From assembly GCA_903844735.1 (NCBI GenBank), contig CAIMUX010000014.1:33185-97184 (forward strand): 64,000 nt of DNA, written 5' to 3'. Positions 42,347-50,089 of the stretch are shown here, one piece after another (positions within the stretch are counted from its first letter, which is position 1; every line of letters begins with the position of its first letter). The stretch comes from Candidatus Eiseniibacteriota bacterium (GTDB lineage: Bacteria; Eisenbacteria; RBG-16-71-46; CAIMUX01). Both the position numbers and the translations under genes were made by a program. The notes beneath the pieces were generated by a model, which made no database searches, had not been told where the DNA came from, and saw only the letters and a program-made list of their open reading frames with translations.

Positions 42347-43998
42347 GATGTCTCTCCCGCCGTGTCGCGAGACCGCCCCACGAGCAGTCGGGCCGCCACC
42401 TCGCGATCGTCGAACGGCAGGCTCTCGTTGCCTCGCACCTGGATCGTCTCGTGACCTTTTCCCGCGATCAGCACGGTGTCGCCCGCACGAGCCTCCTCCA
42501 GCGCGGCCTGGATCGCCTCGGCCCGGTCACCGATCTCGCGACAGACACCACCGGCAGCCTCGAGTCCCGCCCGAGCGGCAGCGCGGATCGCCGCCGGATT
42601 TTCCCGCCGCGGGTTGTCATCGGTGAGGAAGATGAGGTCGGCGCCTCGAGCTGCCGCCTCACCCATGAGCGGGCGTTTGGCGCGGTCGCGATCACCGCCG
42701 CAGCCGAAGACCACGATGACCCGCCCGGGGGTAAAGGGGCGCAGCCCCTCCAGCGCGCGATGCAAAGCGTCCGGAGTGTGGGCGTAGTCGACCAGCACCG
42801 GAAACCCCTGCCCGCAGTCGACGCGTTCCATCCGGCCGGGGATGCAGCGCACGCGGCCCAGTCCGCGCGCCGCCCCCCCCGGATCAATCCCGAGGGCGAC
42901 GGCGGCCGCAAACGCCGCCAGGAGATTATCGACCTGGAAGGAACCGAGCAGCGGAGAGTCGATCCCGCACTCCCCGCCGGGAAAGGCCACACGCATACGG
43001 ATCCCCGCGGGACCCGCTTCCACGGCGAGGAGACGTACGTCCGCCTTGGAGGAGCGCCCGAAGCGCAGCACACGGTCGTCGGATCCGCGCAGGATCGCGG
43101 CGGCCGCTGCATCGTCGCCGTTGACCACCGCGACGGTCGGCGGCTCCTGCGGCCCCCGTTCGGCGCGGCGAAAGAGCAGCGACTTCGCCTCGCGGTAAGC
43201 CTCCATGGTGCCGTGAAAGTCGAGATGATCCGCCGTGAGGTTGGTGAAAACCACGCAGGCGAAGCGCGTCCCGTAGCTGCGACGCAGCGCCAGCCCGTGG
43301 GACGAGACCTCCATGACGCCTGCGCGGACACCTCCACTGTGCCACCGGCTCAGTTCCGCCTGCAGATCGGGCGACTCGGGCGTGGTGTGTACGCCGCACC
43401 GCCAGGGAAGGGACGCGATCGCGGCGTGGGGAAACCGATCCGTGCCCGCAGTCGCGTCCGTGCCGGCGTCCGTGCCCGTGCCCGCGCCCGTGACGCCATC
43501 CTCTGCCGTCCCCTTGAAGGGGGCCATACCCCCGTTGGGGGGCGTCCCACTCCCCAGTGTGCCGAGAATGGCCGAGGAAATCCCCGCCTCCCGGTGCACC
43601 GCGTGGAGCAGATAGGTGAACGACGTCTTGCCGTTGGTACCGGTCACACCGGTGAGCGAGAGATCACGGCTGGGGTGGCCGTAGAAACCGCAACTGAGCA
43701 GCGCCAGAGCCGCACGCGCATCATCGACGCGGACGTAGGGAACCGGGTCGATAGGTGCCGCGAGATGGGGGGACTCGCCCACCACCAGGCAGGCCCCGGC
43801 CGCAGCCGCCTGGACGGCGAATTCGTGGCCGTCGTGTTTCTGACCGCGCAGGCAGACGAAGACCGCACCCGGCGCGACGCGGCGGTGGTCGTACGCTACC
43901 CCGGTCACAGCCAGGTCCGCGAACCGCGGCGCCGGCTCATCGCGGGGGTTCAGCAGGCGAATTTCCTGCAGCAACAGCCCAAGATGTGCGGCGTTCAC
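42343..43998 (-). CDS. murE: UDP-MurNAc-L-Ala-D-Glu--2,6-diaminopimelate ligase
   Basis: Adds meso-diaminopimelate; the specificity motif DNPR is present in TDDNPRRENP. 551 residues from GTG 43998 (TTG 44004 is an alternative); GGAG lies 10 bases before the GTG. The start lies inside the end of the PBP gene, overlapping by about 60 bases. VTGTNGKTSFTYL (ATP loop), EVSSHGLALRR, FTNLTADHLDFHG, AYREAKSLLF (carbamylated Lys) and DYAHTPDALHRAL are all present. A Gly/Thr/Asp repeat insert (TGAGTGTDAGTDATAGTD) sits near residue 165, beside the substrate region. Confidence 0.94.
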   Translation of the reverse strand: MNAAHLGLLLQEIRLLNPRDEPAPRFADLAVTGVAYDHRRVAPGAVFVCLRGQKHDGHEFAVQAAAAGACLVVGESPHLAAPIDPVPYVRVDDARAALALLSCGFYGHPSRDLSLTGVTGTNGKTSFTYLLHAVHREAGISSAILGTLGSGTPPNGGMAPFKGTAEDGVTGAGTGTDAGTDATAGTDRFPHAAIASLPWRCGVHTTPESPDLQAELSRWHSGGVRAGVMEVSSHGLALRRSYGTRFACVVFTNLTADHLDFHGTMEAYREAKSLLFRRAERGPQEPPTVAVVNGDDAAAAAILRGSDDRVLRFGRSSKADVRLLAVEAGPAGIRMRVAFPGGECGIDSPLLGSFQVDNLLAAFAAAVALGIDPGGAARGLGRVRCIPGRMERVDCGQGFPVLVDYAHTPDALHRALEGLRPFTPGRVIVVFGCGGDRDRAKRPLMGEAAARGADLIFLTDDNPRRENPAAIRAAARAGLEAAGGVCREIGDRAEAIQAALEEARAGDTVLIAGKGHETIQVRGNESLPFDDREVAARLLVGRSRDTAGETS

Positions 43999-46129
43999 TG
44001 TCAAGGAACTCCATGTAGGCCCGGCTCGAGTCCGGACCCAGGGTAAGGAGACACAGCGCGCCCGGCTCGAGCGGGGCCCCGGGATCGGGAACTTGAGACA
44101 CCACCCAGCCGCCTCCTTGCGTCCGCGCACCACCTCCCGCCGAGTGCACGCGCAGGAGCGCGTCACGCAGAGGCAGACCACGGACATCGGGCATGGCGGA
44201 CGCGACAAAACCGGAATCGCCGGGCGTCCCCGCGCGCAGGGTCACGACCGAACCGGGAAGGAGCATTTCGCCGGACGGAGGCTCCGTTTGCATCACCCGC
44301 ACACCGGCACCGAGCAGCCGGGGACGAAAGCCTGCCTCGCGCACGATGCGCCCGGCCAGGGCGGGAGCGATTCCATCCACCGCCGGTACCGGGCGGCGCG
44401 CGTCGAGCTCGCGTTGCTTCCACACCACCGGCCGCTCTTCCGGGGGTGCTTCCTCCCCCGCGATGAAGGGCCAGATGTCCGACACGATCTCCTGGAAGAT
44501 CGGGGCGGCCACGTTGCCGCCGTAGATCGAGCTGGTCGGCTCATCCAGCAGGACCAGGCAGAGCACCTTCGGCTCGTCGTAGGGAGCGAAGCCCACGAAC
44601 GAGGCCACATACCTGCGGGTGCTATACGCCCCCTCCTCACGGATGAATTTTTGGGCCGTAGATGTCTTGCCCGCGGGGCGCAACCGCTCGATCTCCGCCT
44701 TCTTGCCGGTACCGTCGGTAACCACCCGGCGGAAGAGGTCGCGGAGCTCCCGCGCCGCATCGAGACGCAGCACGGGACGCACCAGTTCCGGCTGGATCGT
44801 GTCGCGGGGCGAGCCGTCGGCGTTGCGCACGGCCCGGACGAGAAGCGGCCGCATCAGATTTCCGCCGTTGGCCACGGCGCCATAGGCCATCGCCATCTGC
44901 ATGGCGGTGACCGAGACTTCCTGCCCGAAGGCCATGGTAATGAGCGAACGCGCCGACCACTGCGCCGGCTCGGCGACGCGCCCCACCCCCTCGCCGGGCA
45001 GAGGAATCCCGGTTGCCTCGCCGAACCCCAACGATTTCTCCATGCGATAGAACCGCTCCGCTCCCACACGCTCGGCCAGGACGCCGGTCCCGATGTTCGA
45101 GGAGTGGGCCATCACCTCCCAGGTCTTGAGCACGCCGTACGGCTCGTGATCGGTGATCGGCCGGCCGCCAGGGCAGGGGCGCTTCCCGCCATAGCAGTTG
45201 ATCGGCTCGTCGGGATCGAGCAATCCGGCCTCGGCGGAGGCCGCGAACGCCACCAGCTTGAAGCTCGAGCCGGGCTCGAAGGAATCGGTGACCGGACGCA
45301 CACACAGATTGGGGCCGTTCCAGGTTTGGGGATCAGCCGGGTCGGCGGAGGGGACCTGAACCATGGCGAGGATCTCGCCGGTGGCGGGACGGGTCACGAC
45401 GCACAGCCCGCGGGCCGCACCGGCGCGGGCGACGCCGGCTTCCATCCGACCGAGCACGATCTCCTGTATGCGGGCGTGGATGGTGGTCTCGATATCGGCC
45501 CCGGATTCCGGCTCGCGCACCACGGTCCGCTCGAATCCCTGAAACGCGGGGGCTGTGGCATCCGAGAGAAGAACCTCCGCGCCGTCCCGTCCGCGCAGGA
45601 CCGCATCGTAGACCGTCTCCAACCCACCCAGCGCCGTTTGGTCGCGACCGACGAGCCCGGCGATGGTGCCGCCCGCACGCCCCATCGGGTAGAGCCGCTT
45701 GTCTTCGGTGCGCACGCTGAGCGCCGGGAAGCGCCGCAGCAGCACATCGATGGTCGCCTCAGAGAGGATGTCGCGGCTGACCCAGGCGAAGCGGCTCTCG
45801 GCATGCTCCTCAAGACAGCGACCGAAATCGGTCGCGTTCACGAGTCCGAGCGAGTCGAGGACCATGGTGAGGGCCGCCGGATCCGTCACCCGGGAGGGAT
45901 CGACCGCCAGGGACCAGTTGGCCACGGAGCGGGCGAGCACGCCGCCGTCGGCCGTGCGGATCTCGCCCCGATGCGCGGAGATCGCCTGGCGTCGGCTCTG
46001 CGTCAGCAGCGCCTCGTGGTCCCAGCGGGCATGCTGAACCAGTTGGACCTGCGCGGCCCGCAGCACGAGGAACAGCCAGACCCCGCCCAGGGCCCAAGCC
46101 AGAAACTTGAGCCTACGGTCGGGCCCCAT
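43937..46129 (-). CDS. ftsI: Division-type class B penicillin-binding protein with two PASTA domains
   Basis: Septal transpeptidase. 730 residues from ATG 46129, which overlaps ftsL by 17 bases; ATG 46171 is possible. Short cytoplasmic start, membrane anchor FLAWALGGVWLFLVLRAAQV (~9-28), dimerisation domain, transpeptidase with SxxK in PGSSFKLVAF (~285) and SxN in AHSSNIG. The third box reads AGKTSTAQK, i.e. KTS where KTG is usual. Two PASTA domains at ~580-635 and ~643-697 (MPDVRGLPLRDALLRV). The last ~25 residues double as the start region of murE. Confidence 0.94.
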   Translation of the reverse strand: MGPDRRLKFLAWALGGVWLFLVLRAAQVQLVQHARWDHEALLTQSRRQAISAHRGEIRTADGGVLARSVANWSLAVDPSRVTDPAALTMVLDSLGLVNATDFGRCLEEHAESRFAWVSRDILSEATIDVLLRRFPALSVRTEDKRLYPMGRAGGTIAGLVGRDQTALGGLETVYDAVLRGRDGAEVLLSDATAPAFQGFERTVVREPESGADIETTIHARIQEIVLGRMEAGVARAGAARGLCVVTRPATGEILAMVQVPSADPADPQTWNGPNLCVRPVTDSFEPGSSFKLVAFAASAEAGLLDPDEPINCYGGKRPCPGGRPITDHEPYGVLKTWEVMAHSSNIGTGVLAERVGAERFYRMEKSLGFGEATGIPLPGEGVGRVAEPAQWSARSLITMAFGQEVSVTAMQMAMAYGAVANGGNLMRPLLVRAVRNADGSPRDTIQPELVRPVLRLDAARELRDLFRRVVTDGTGKKAEIERLRPAGKTSTAQKFIREEGAYSTRRYVASFVGFAPYDEPKVLCLVLLDEPTSSIYGGNVAAPIFQEIVSDIWPFIAGEEAPPEERPVVWKQRELDARRPVPAVDGIAPALAGRIVREAGFRPRLLGAGVRVMQTEPPSGEMLLPGSVVTLRAGTPGDSGFVASAMPDVRGLPLRDALLRVHSAGGGARTQGGGWVVSQVPDPGAPLEPGALCLLTLGPDSSRAYMEFLDSERRTSWAVAAGNSPAEPPR

Positions 46130-46613
46130 CGTCCAGCACGCGGCTGTCTCCCCGTCCTTGGGCGAACGCATCAGTCAGGATCAGGCGCGAGCCATGACGC
46201 AACTCGTCACCCAGTTGGGACCAGGCACCGGGCGCGGCGACAGACGCCGGCGCCTCGACCAGCACCGTGCGCAGCCCGACCGCGGAGGCAAAGCCGGCCC
46301 GCTCGGCGGGGACGAGAAGCGCCCCGTACATGCGGCGAAGATCGAGGTCCGACTGCGCTACCGTGAGGTCGGTGCAGAGAAGCTTGTTCCGTTCACGCAG
46401 CCCCGTGATGCGGCTTCCTTCCGAGGAAACCTCGGTGGAGAGCCAGATGCGGGCGAGGCCGAACGCGCACAGCGCCCCCATCAACAGCACCGCGCCCATT
46501 CGCTCGCGAAATCTCCCCCGGTCTTCCCGAAACCCCCGCGCAACCTCGGCCCGATTCTGGTGCCGGCCGTCCCGGTAGTCCTTGACGCCAATGTCCAACC
46601 CCATCGCCGCCAT
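46113..46613 (-). CDS. ftsL: FtsL-like division protein
   Basis: 166 residues by position between rsmH and ftsI, with the FtsL layout: charged cytoplasmic start, one membrane helix (MGAVLLMGALCAFGLARIWL, ~41-60) and a short coiled coil (SRITGLRERNKLLCTDLTVAQ). Sequence similarity within FtsL is generally low, so the call rests on context and architecture. ATG 46613 lies one base after the rsmH stop. The preceding G8 run ending rsmH serves as its Shine-Dalgarno-like element. Confidence 0.8.
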   Translation of the reverse strand: MAAMGLDIGVKDYRDGRHQNRAEVARGFREDRGRFRERMGAVLLMGALCAFGLARIWLSTEVSSEGSRITGLRERNKLLCTDLTVAQSDLDLRRMYGALLVPAERAGFASAVGLRTVLVEAPASVAAPGAWSQLGDELRHGSRLILTDAFAQGRGDSRVLDDGARP

Positions 46614-46614
46614 C

Positions 46615-47502
46615 TCAACCCCCCCCTTTTTCGAAGCAGCGAAGCCTCGCACTGCGGGCCCGGCGATTCCGATGCACCTCGTCATCGCCGGGCCGGACAG
46701 GGCTCCTGAGGAGAGGCCGAAACGCCTCCGGGGTTCCCTCCCCGCGCCGGGTCAGCCCCTTGACCCGGCGTTCCTCGTGACTCGCATAGCTGATGATCAC
46801 CAGCCGCCCCCCCGGCGCGATCCAGTCGGTCACCCGCTCGAGAAAGTGATCGAGGCGGTCCGTCTCGTGGTTGACCTCCACGCGGATCGCCTGGAAGAGG
46901 CGCGACATCTCGCTCGGACCGGGATCGCCCGGCCGGGCCAGCAGCGCGCGCACAAGGTCGCCGGTCGTGCGCAGCGGACGATGTTCCCGCGCCCGCAGCA
47001 GGCGATGTGCGTAGAGGCGCGGGCGGCGCACCTCGCCGTATTCGGCGAAGAGCCGCACCAGATCCTCTTCGCTTGCTTCCGCCAGCAAGCGCGTCGCGTC
47101 GCGTCCGAGGTCGGGATCGAGATCCATGGTGAGAGGACCGTCGAGTTGGTAGCTGAGCCCCTTGCCGGGTTGCGCCAACGACCAACTGTTGAGGCCCAGG
47201 TCGAGGAGGATGCCGTCGAAGGCGACCAGCGATTCGCCCGCCAGCACGCTATCGAGTTCGGAAAAACTTCCCCGATAGAAACGAACCCGCCCACCCTGGT
47301 CCCCCAGTCGTTCCCGCGCGACCGCGAGGGGGTCGGGATCCTGGTCGAGGCAGACCAACCGGCCCGTCGGCGCGAGGACACCGAGGATGGCCTCAGCGTG
47401 TCCGCCCGTACCGACAGTGCCATCGAGGTAGACGCCATCAGGGCGATGAACGAGAGCCTCGACAACCTCCCGGACCAGAACCGGTTCGTGCCAACCGGCC
47501 AC
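46615..47502 (-). CDS. rsmH: 16S rRNA (cytosine-1402-N4) methyltransferase RsmH
   Basis: 295 residues. N-terminal WHEPVLVREVVEAL, SAM-binding DGTVGTGGHAEAIL, CLDQDPDPL, FDGILLDLGLNS, FQAIRVEVNHE and GGRLVIISYASHEERRVK are all RsmH signatures. The start codon is GTG 47502; no ATG fits. The only upstream purine element is a run of nine G (47511-47519). The C-terminus is in frame through a G8 run. 159 bp separate it from the STAS-like gene upstream, with nothing else seen there. Confidence 0.95.
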   Translation of the reverse strand: MAGWHEPVLVREVVEALVHRPDGVYLDGTVGTGGHAEAILGVLAPTGRLVCLDQDPDPLAVARERLGDQGGRVRFYRGSFSELDSVLAGESLVAFDGILLDLGLNSWSLAQPGKGLSYQLDGPLTMDLDPDLGRDATRLLAEASEEDLVRLFAEYGEVRRPRLYAHRLLRAREHRPLRTTGDLVRALLARPGDPGPSEMSRLFQAIRVEVNHETDRLDHFLERVTDWIAPGGRLVIISYASHEERRVKGLTRRGEGTPEAFRPLLRSPVRPGDDEVHRNRRARSARLRCFEKGGG

Positions 47503-47510
47503 AGATCAAG

Positions 47511-47519
47511 CCCCCCCCC
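47511..47519. repeat. G9 homopolymer acting as the rsmH ribosome-binding element
   Basis: Nine consecutive C on the plus strand (G on the coding strand), 8 to 16 bases before the rsmH GTG. No other Shine-Dalgarno-like sequence is present, so length change here could alter translation. Confidence 0.55.
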
Positions 47520-47661
47520 GGAGACGCTGACAAAGCAAGGGACAAGCCGACGGAGATTGCTCCAAACCGAGGAGACGGGCAGGGAGCCAAAGGGTCTGGA
47601 GATGCCCGGGAGCGCCCCCCGGTCGGCCTGATCCCCTGTGAAAACGAAGCCGCAGCGCGCG

Positions 47662-48084
47662 TCAGTTGGGCGAAGGGACGGGCAACCCCCCCGGGATGCC
47701 GTCACCCGCCGCGCGGATGCGCAGGTGTCCTGGAGTCGAGCCTTGTCGCACGGCGTTCCCCCGCGCGGTCGCCACGGACCACTCCCCTTCCAATTCGAAA
47801 ATGGCCTCCCGGTCACGCGGTGATAGCGCATACCGGAAGATCTCCCGGCAGTAGTCGCTGAGCCCCACACAGCGCGTCGGCCAGAGGCCCGCCGCTCGCA
47901 CCGCGTGGGCGAAACGCTGCAGGTCGCGGTAGCGGATGTGCCGCACCAGCGTGAAGTCAAGCACCGCAAACTGATCCGCGGGCGCCCGGCGAAGTTCCAG
48001 CTCGACACGCGCGAGAACCGACTCTTCCACCAGTGCGGGCAAACGCAGCACCCGCACTCCATTTCGCCTGCCCGATCTTTCCAT
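47662..48084 (-). CDS. Small STAS-like protein between mraZ and rsmH
   Basis: 140 residues. ATG 48084 shares a base with the mraZ stop (TGATG). The sequence RVLRLPALVEESVLARVEL then FAVLDFTLVRHIRYRDLQRFAHAVRAAG resembles the beta-alpha-beta core of STAS/anti-sigma-antagonist proteins. The usual phosphorylated Ser/Thr after the second strand is replaced (RHIRYRD), so classical switching may be absent. The C-terminal ~40 residues are Gly/Pro-rich. A gene in this position of the dcw cluster is uncommon. The family call is tentative. Confidence 0.6.
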   Translation of the reverse strand: MERSGRRNGVRVLRLPALVEESVLARVELELRRAPADQFAVLDFTLVRHIRYRDLQRFAHAVRAAGLWPTRCVGLSDYCREIFRYALSPRDREAIFELEGEWSVATARGNAVRQGSTPGHLRIRAAGDGIPGGLPVPSPN

Positions 48085-48563
48085 CACCGCTCCCGGGTGT
48101 CGGGGAAGGTGCCGCGCAAGAACATGGAGGCGAGATCCCCCATCTCCATGTTCATGGCTTCCGGCTTCCCCAGGTGTTGCTGGTAGCGCTCCGGATCCCA
48201 CACCTCGATCCGATCGAGGTTTCCCACCACCATCACCTTCCGCTCGAGTCCGGCGTACTGCTTCTGCTTGTCCGTGAGGCAGATGCGCCCCTGCGCATCC
48301 GGCGTCGCGGTGTTGCCGTAGGACGAGAGCTTCATGCGAAAGGCCCGGGCGAGCTCGTTCCACTCGGTTCTCTGCAGGCTGAGCAGCGCGCGCAATTCCT
48401 CCATGGAACGTGCGGGCACGATGTAGAGACAGGGGTCGAATCCCGCGATCACGGCGAGCGTGGAGTCCGTCTCTTTCAGACACTGCTCCCGGAAACGAGC
48501 AGGGATCGACAAGCGGTTCTTGTCGTCGATCTGGTGCTCGAACTCGCCGAGAAACAACGCCAT
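48084..48563 (-). CDS. mraZ: Transcriptional regulator MraZ
   Basis: 159 residues, two SpoVT/AbrB-like halves: GEFEHQIDDKNRLSIPARFRE at the start and SSYGNTATPDAQGRICL at ~85-101. MraZ forms a ring-shaped oligomer and controls its own dcw operon by binding TGGGN repeats. First gene of the cluster; ATG 48563 has only a weak GGATGG upstream. Its promoter and possible boxes lie at 48587-48864. Confidence 0.94.
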   Translation of the reverse strand: MALFLGEFEHQIDDKNRLSIPARFREQCLKETDSTLAVIAGFDPCLYIVPARSMEELRALLSLQRTEWNELARAFRMKLSSYGNTATPDAQGRICLTDKQKQYAGLERKVMVVGNLDRIEVWDPERYQQHLGKPEAMNMEMGDLASMFLRGTFPDTRER

Positions 48564-48586
48564 TTAGACCATCCAAAAGCACAAAC

Positions 48587-48601
48587 TGGGAAACTGTGGG
48601 G
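48587..48601 (+). promoter_or_regulatory. Possible MraZ box pair in the mraZ 5' leader
   Basis: TGGGA (48587-48591), five bases, TGGGG (48597-48601): two TGGGN units with the 5-base spacer described for MraZ sites. They lie between the predicted mraZ transcription start and its ATG, on the non-template-read (plus) strand. Confidence 0.4.
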
Positions 48602-48621
48602 ATCCGGTGCAACCAGGGTGC

Positions 48622-48650
48622 AAGTTACCCCTCCCTTGGACTGTCGTCAA
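48622..48650 (-). promoter_or_regulatory. Sigma-70-like promoter of the dcw operon
   Basis: On the minus strand TTGACG (48650-48645), exactly 17 bases, TAACTT (48627-48622). Predicted start near 48615, giving a leader of about 50 bases before mraZ. Confidence 0.65.
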
Positions 48651-48700
48651 CAAGGATCTACCGAACAGGGAAGAAATCTGTCGGTGATCGCAGCTCTGTC

Positions 48701-48727
48701 GTAATCAGTTGATCTGCAACTGATTAC
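48701..48727. promoter_or_regulatory. Perfect 11-bp palindrome upstream of the dcw promoter
   Basis: GTAATCAGTTG / CAACTGATTAC with a 5-base centre (ATCTG), about 50 bp upstream of the mraZ -35. AT-rich and perfectly symmetric in a GC-rich genome, and not followed by a T run, so an operator for a dimeric regulator is more likely than a terminator. Confidence 0.6.
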
Positions 48728-48819
48728 AAAGTACTTGGACCAGTGATCGGTTGCCCCAAGCCGCTTTGAAGAGTTGTTTCTGCGGGTCCAGGCGAGCGCC
48801 GGTCGGCCTGGTAGTCACA

Positions 48820-48864
48820 TGGGCGGCCATGGGCTGAGATGGGCTGCGGTGGGCTTAGGCGGGC
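48820..48864 (+). repeat. TGGGC array with exact 10-bp period, MraZ-box-like
   Basis: TGGGC at 48820, 48830, 48840 and 48850, then CGGGC at 48860, each separated by five unrelated bases. E. coli MraZ binds TGGGN direct repeats with 5-base spacers, the same geometry. The array lies ~170 bp upstream of the mraZ -35. Confidence 0.6.
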
Positions 48865-48872
48865 TTAAATGA

Positions 48873-49097
48873 GTGCCAGGAGACTCGCGAGTGGTTGCCG
48901 ATCTCGGAGAGAGGTCACTACGGAAGCTTAGCGAAGGCGCAGCGGAAACCGACCTGCTGGACGCTTACCCCAGGTTGACCCGGGCGGACATTCAGGCGGC
49001 GTTGGCGTATGCCGCCGATTCGCTGGCCCACGAAACGATCGTCATGCAACCGGACTGGATCGCGAGATCCCGTTGCGCTTCCTCGCCCGGGCGGTGA
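48873..49097 (+). pseudogene. N-terminally truncated DUF433 antitoxin-like fragment
   Basis: Up to 74 codons from a GTG. The segment RKLSEGAAETDLLDAYPRL and RADIQAALAYAADSLAHE matches the C-terminal two thirds of DUF433 (VapB-like) proteins. The usual start (GKPVIRGTRI-type strand) is absent and the preceding residues do not fit. No ribosome site, and no DUF5615/PIN toxin gene follows. Likely a remnant of a toxin-antitoxin pair at the edge of the mobile patch. Confidence 0.65.
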
Positions 49098-49421
49098 CCA
49101 CGCTACGGAGCGCTTCAATCACGGACAGCATGGGATCACGGGCACAGAGACCCGAGACAGCCGAGTTCGAGAGCCACCTGAAATGCCTCCCCGAACCGAA
49201 CACGAACCTGTGCGCTTGCGGTGAACGCTCCCTCAACCGGACGCCACCGAGACGGTAGGTCCAGTCTCCGACCGTCGGATCGGGTTTCGCGGAGTACCGG
49301 CCCATGTAACCGGTCAGCCTCCGAGGAATCACTCCGCTGAGCGGGCTCCGGAGACATCAGTCCCGGTTCGCCATGGGTGAAAACCGCTCCCCAAGACGCT
49401 TTCGCGGCGTACGGGAGGGAC
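49098..49421. other. Gap before the abiE pair, nothing recognised
   Basis: About 320 bp. Short frames on both strands give no family resemblance; a long minus-strand frame (49136-50227) is antisense to abiEi. It may hold debris of the DUF433 partner gene. Confidence 0.35.
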
Positions 49422-49489
49422 TTGACACGAGGCTCGTATCGTGTCACAATTCCTCGGCACTTAGCCATGGAGACCGATGAATTGTGACA
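49422..49489 (+). promoter_or_regulatory. abiE promoter with nested inverted repeats (probable AbiEi operator)
   Basis: TTGACA (49422-49427), 17 bases, CACAAT (49445-49450). The first palindrome TGACACGA/TCGTGTCA covers the spacer between the -35 and the -10. A second pair, TGTCACAATTC (49442-49452) and GAATTGTGACA (49479-49489), is a perfect 11-bp inverted repeat running from the -10 to the GTG start. AbiEi antitoxins are known to repress their own operon by binding inverted repeats at the promoter. Confidence 0.7.
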
Positions 49490-50089
49490 ACCGGGACATC
49501 CACAGACCAGGCCCTGGTTCTGCTGAAGAAGGCGGGAATCGCCCGCTCTCGGGAGCTGGAGCGGGCCGGGGTCTCCCGAACCCAGCTCAGGCGGCTGGTA
49601 GAGCAAGGCCTGATCGATCGAGTCGGGCGCGGCCTGTACGGCCTTCCCGGTGCCGTGCTGACCGAACGGCACCAAGTCGCCGAGGCCGCGCGACGGGTAC
49701 CAGGCGGGGTCGTCTGCCTGCTGTCGGCGCTGCGGTACCACGGCCTCACGACGCAAAACCCGTTCGAAGTCTGGATGGCCATCGATCGGAAGGCTTGGCG
49801 ATCGCGGCCCGAGCATCCGCCGCTTCGCTTCGTCTACCTGTCGGGACCGGCCCTGCTGGAGGGGGTGGAGGAGCACGACGTCGGCGGCGTGACGGTGCGC
49901 GTCTTCAGTGCGGCGAAGACCGTTGCGGACTGCTTCAAGTTCCGAAACAAGATCGGCACCGATGTGGCGGTCGAAGCCCTGCGCGACTACCGGCGCCTGC
50001 ACCCCAAGCATCTCGAGTCGCTTTGGCGCTTCGCCGAGGCGGACCGGGTGACGAGGGTTCTCCGTCCCTATCTCGAGGCGATCGGATGA
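49484..50089 (+). CDS. AbiEi-family antitoxin / transcriptional repressor
   Basis: 201 residues. The GTG at 49484 lies inside the right arm of the operator; GGAG is 11 bases upstream. N-terminal winged helix (ALVLLKKAGIARSRELERAG, RTQLRRLVEQGLIDRVGRGLYG), then the AbiEi domain (PGGVVCLLSALRYHGLTTQ, VFSAAKTVADCFKFRNKIG). Such proteins neutralise the AbiEii nucleotidyltransferase (type IV system) and autorepress. It couples to the toxin gene by ATGA. Phage defence is the usual role of AbiE systems. Confidence 0.9.
   Translation: MTTGTSTDQALVLLKKAGIARSRELERAGVSRTQLRRLVEQGLIDRVGRGLYGLPGAVLTERHQVAEAARRVPGGVVCLLSALRYHGLTTQNPFEVWMAIDRKAWRSRPEHPPLRFVYLSGPALLEGVEEHDVGGVTVRVFSAAKTVADCFKFRNKIGTDVAVEALRDYRRLHPKHLESLWRFAEADRVTRVLRPYLEAIG

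Noticed and set aside
44093..46366. 757-codon plus-strand frame
   Set aside because: Antisense to the septal PBP with SxxK and PASTA motifs; the frame is His/Arg/Gly-rich without family features.
48564..48872. Possible tRNA gene in the mraZ upstream region
   Set aside because: No cloverleaf, T-loop GGTTCRA or 7-bp acceptor stem was found here or elsewhere in the window.
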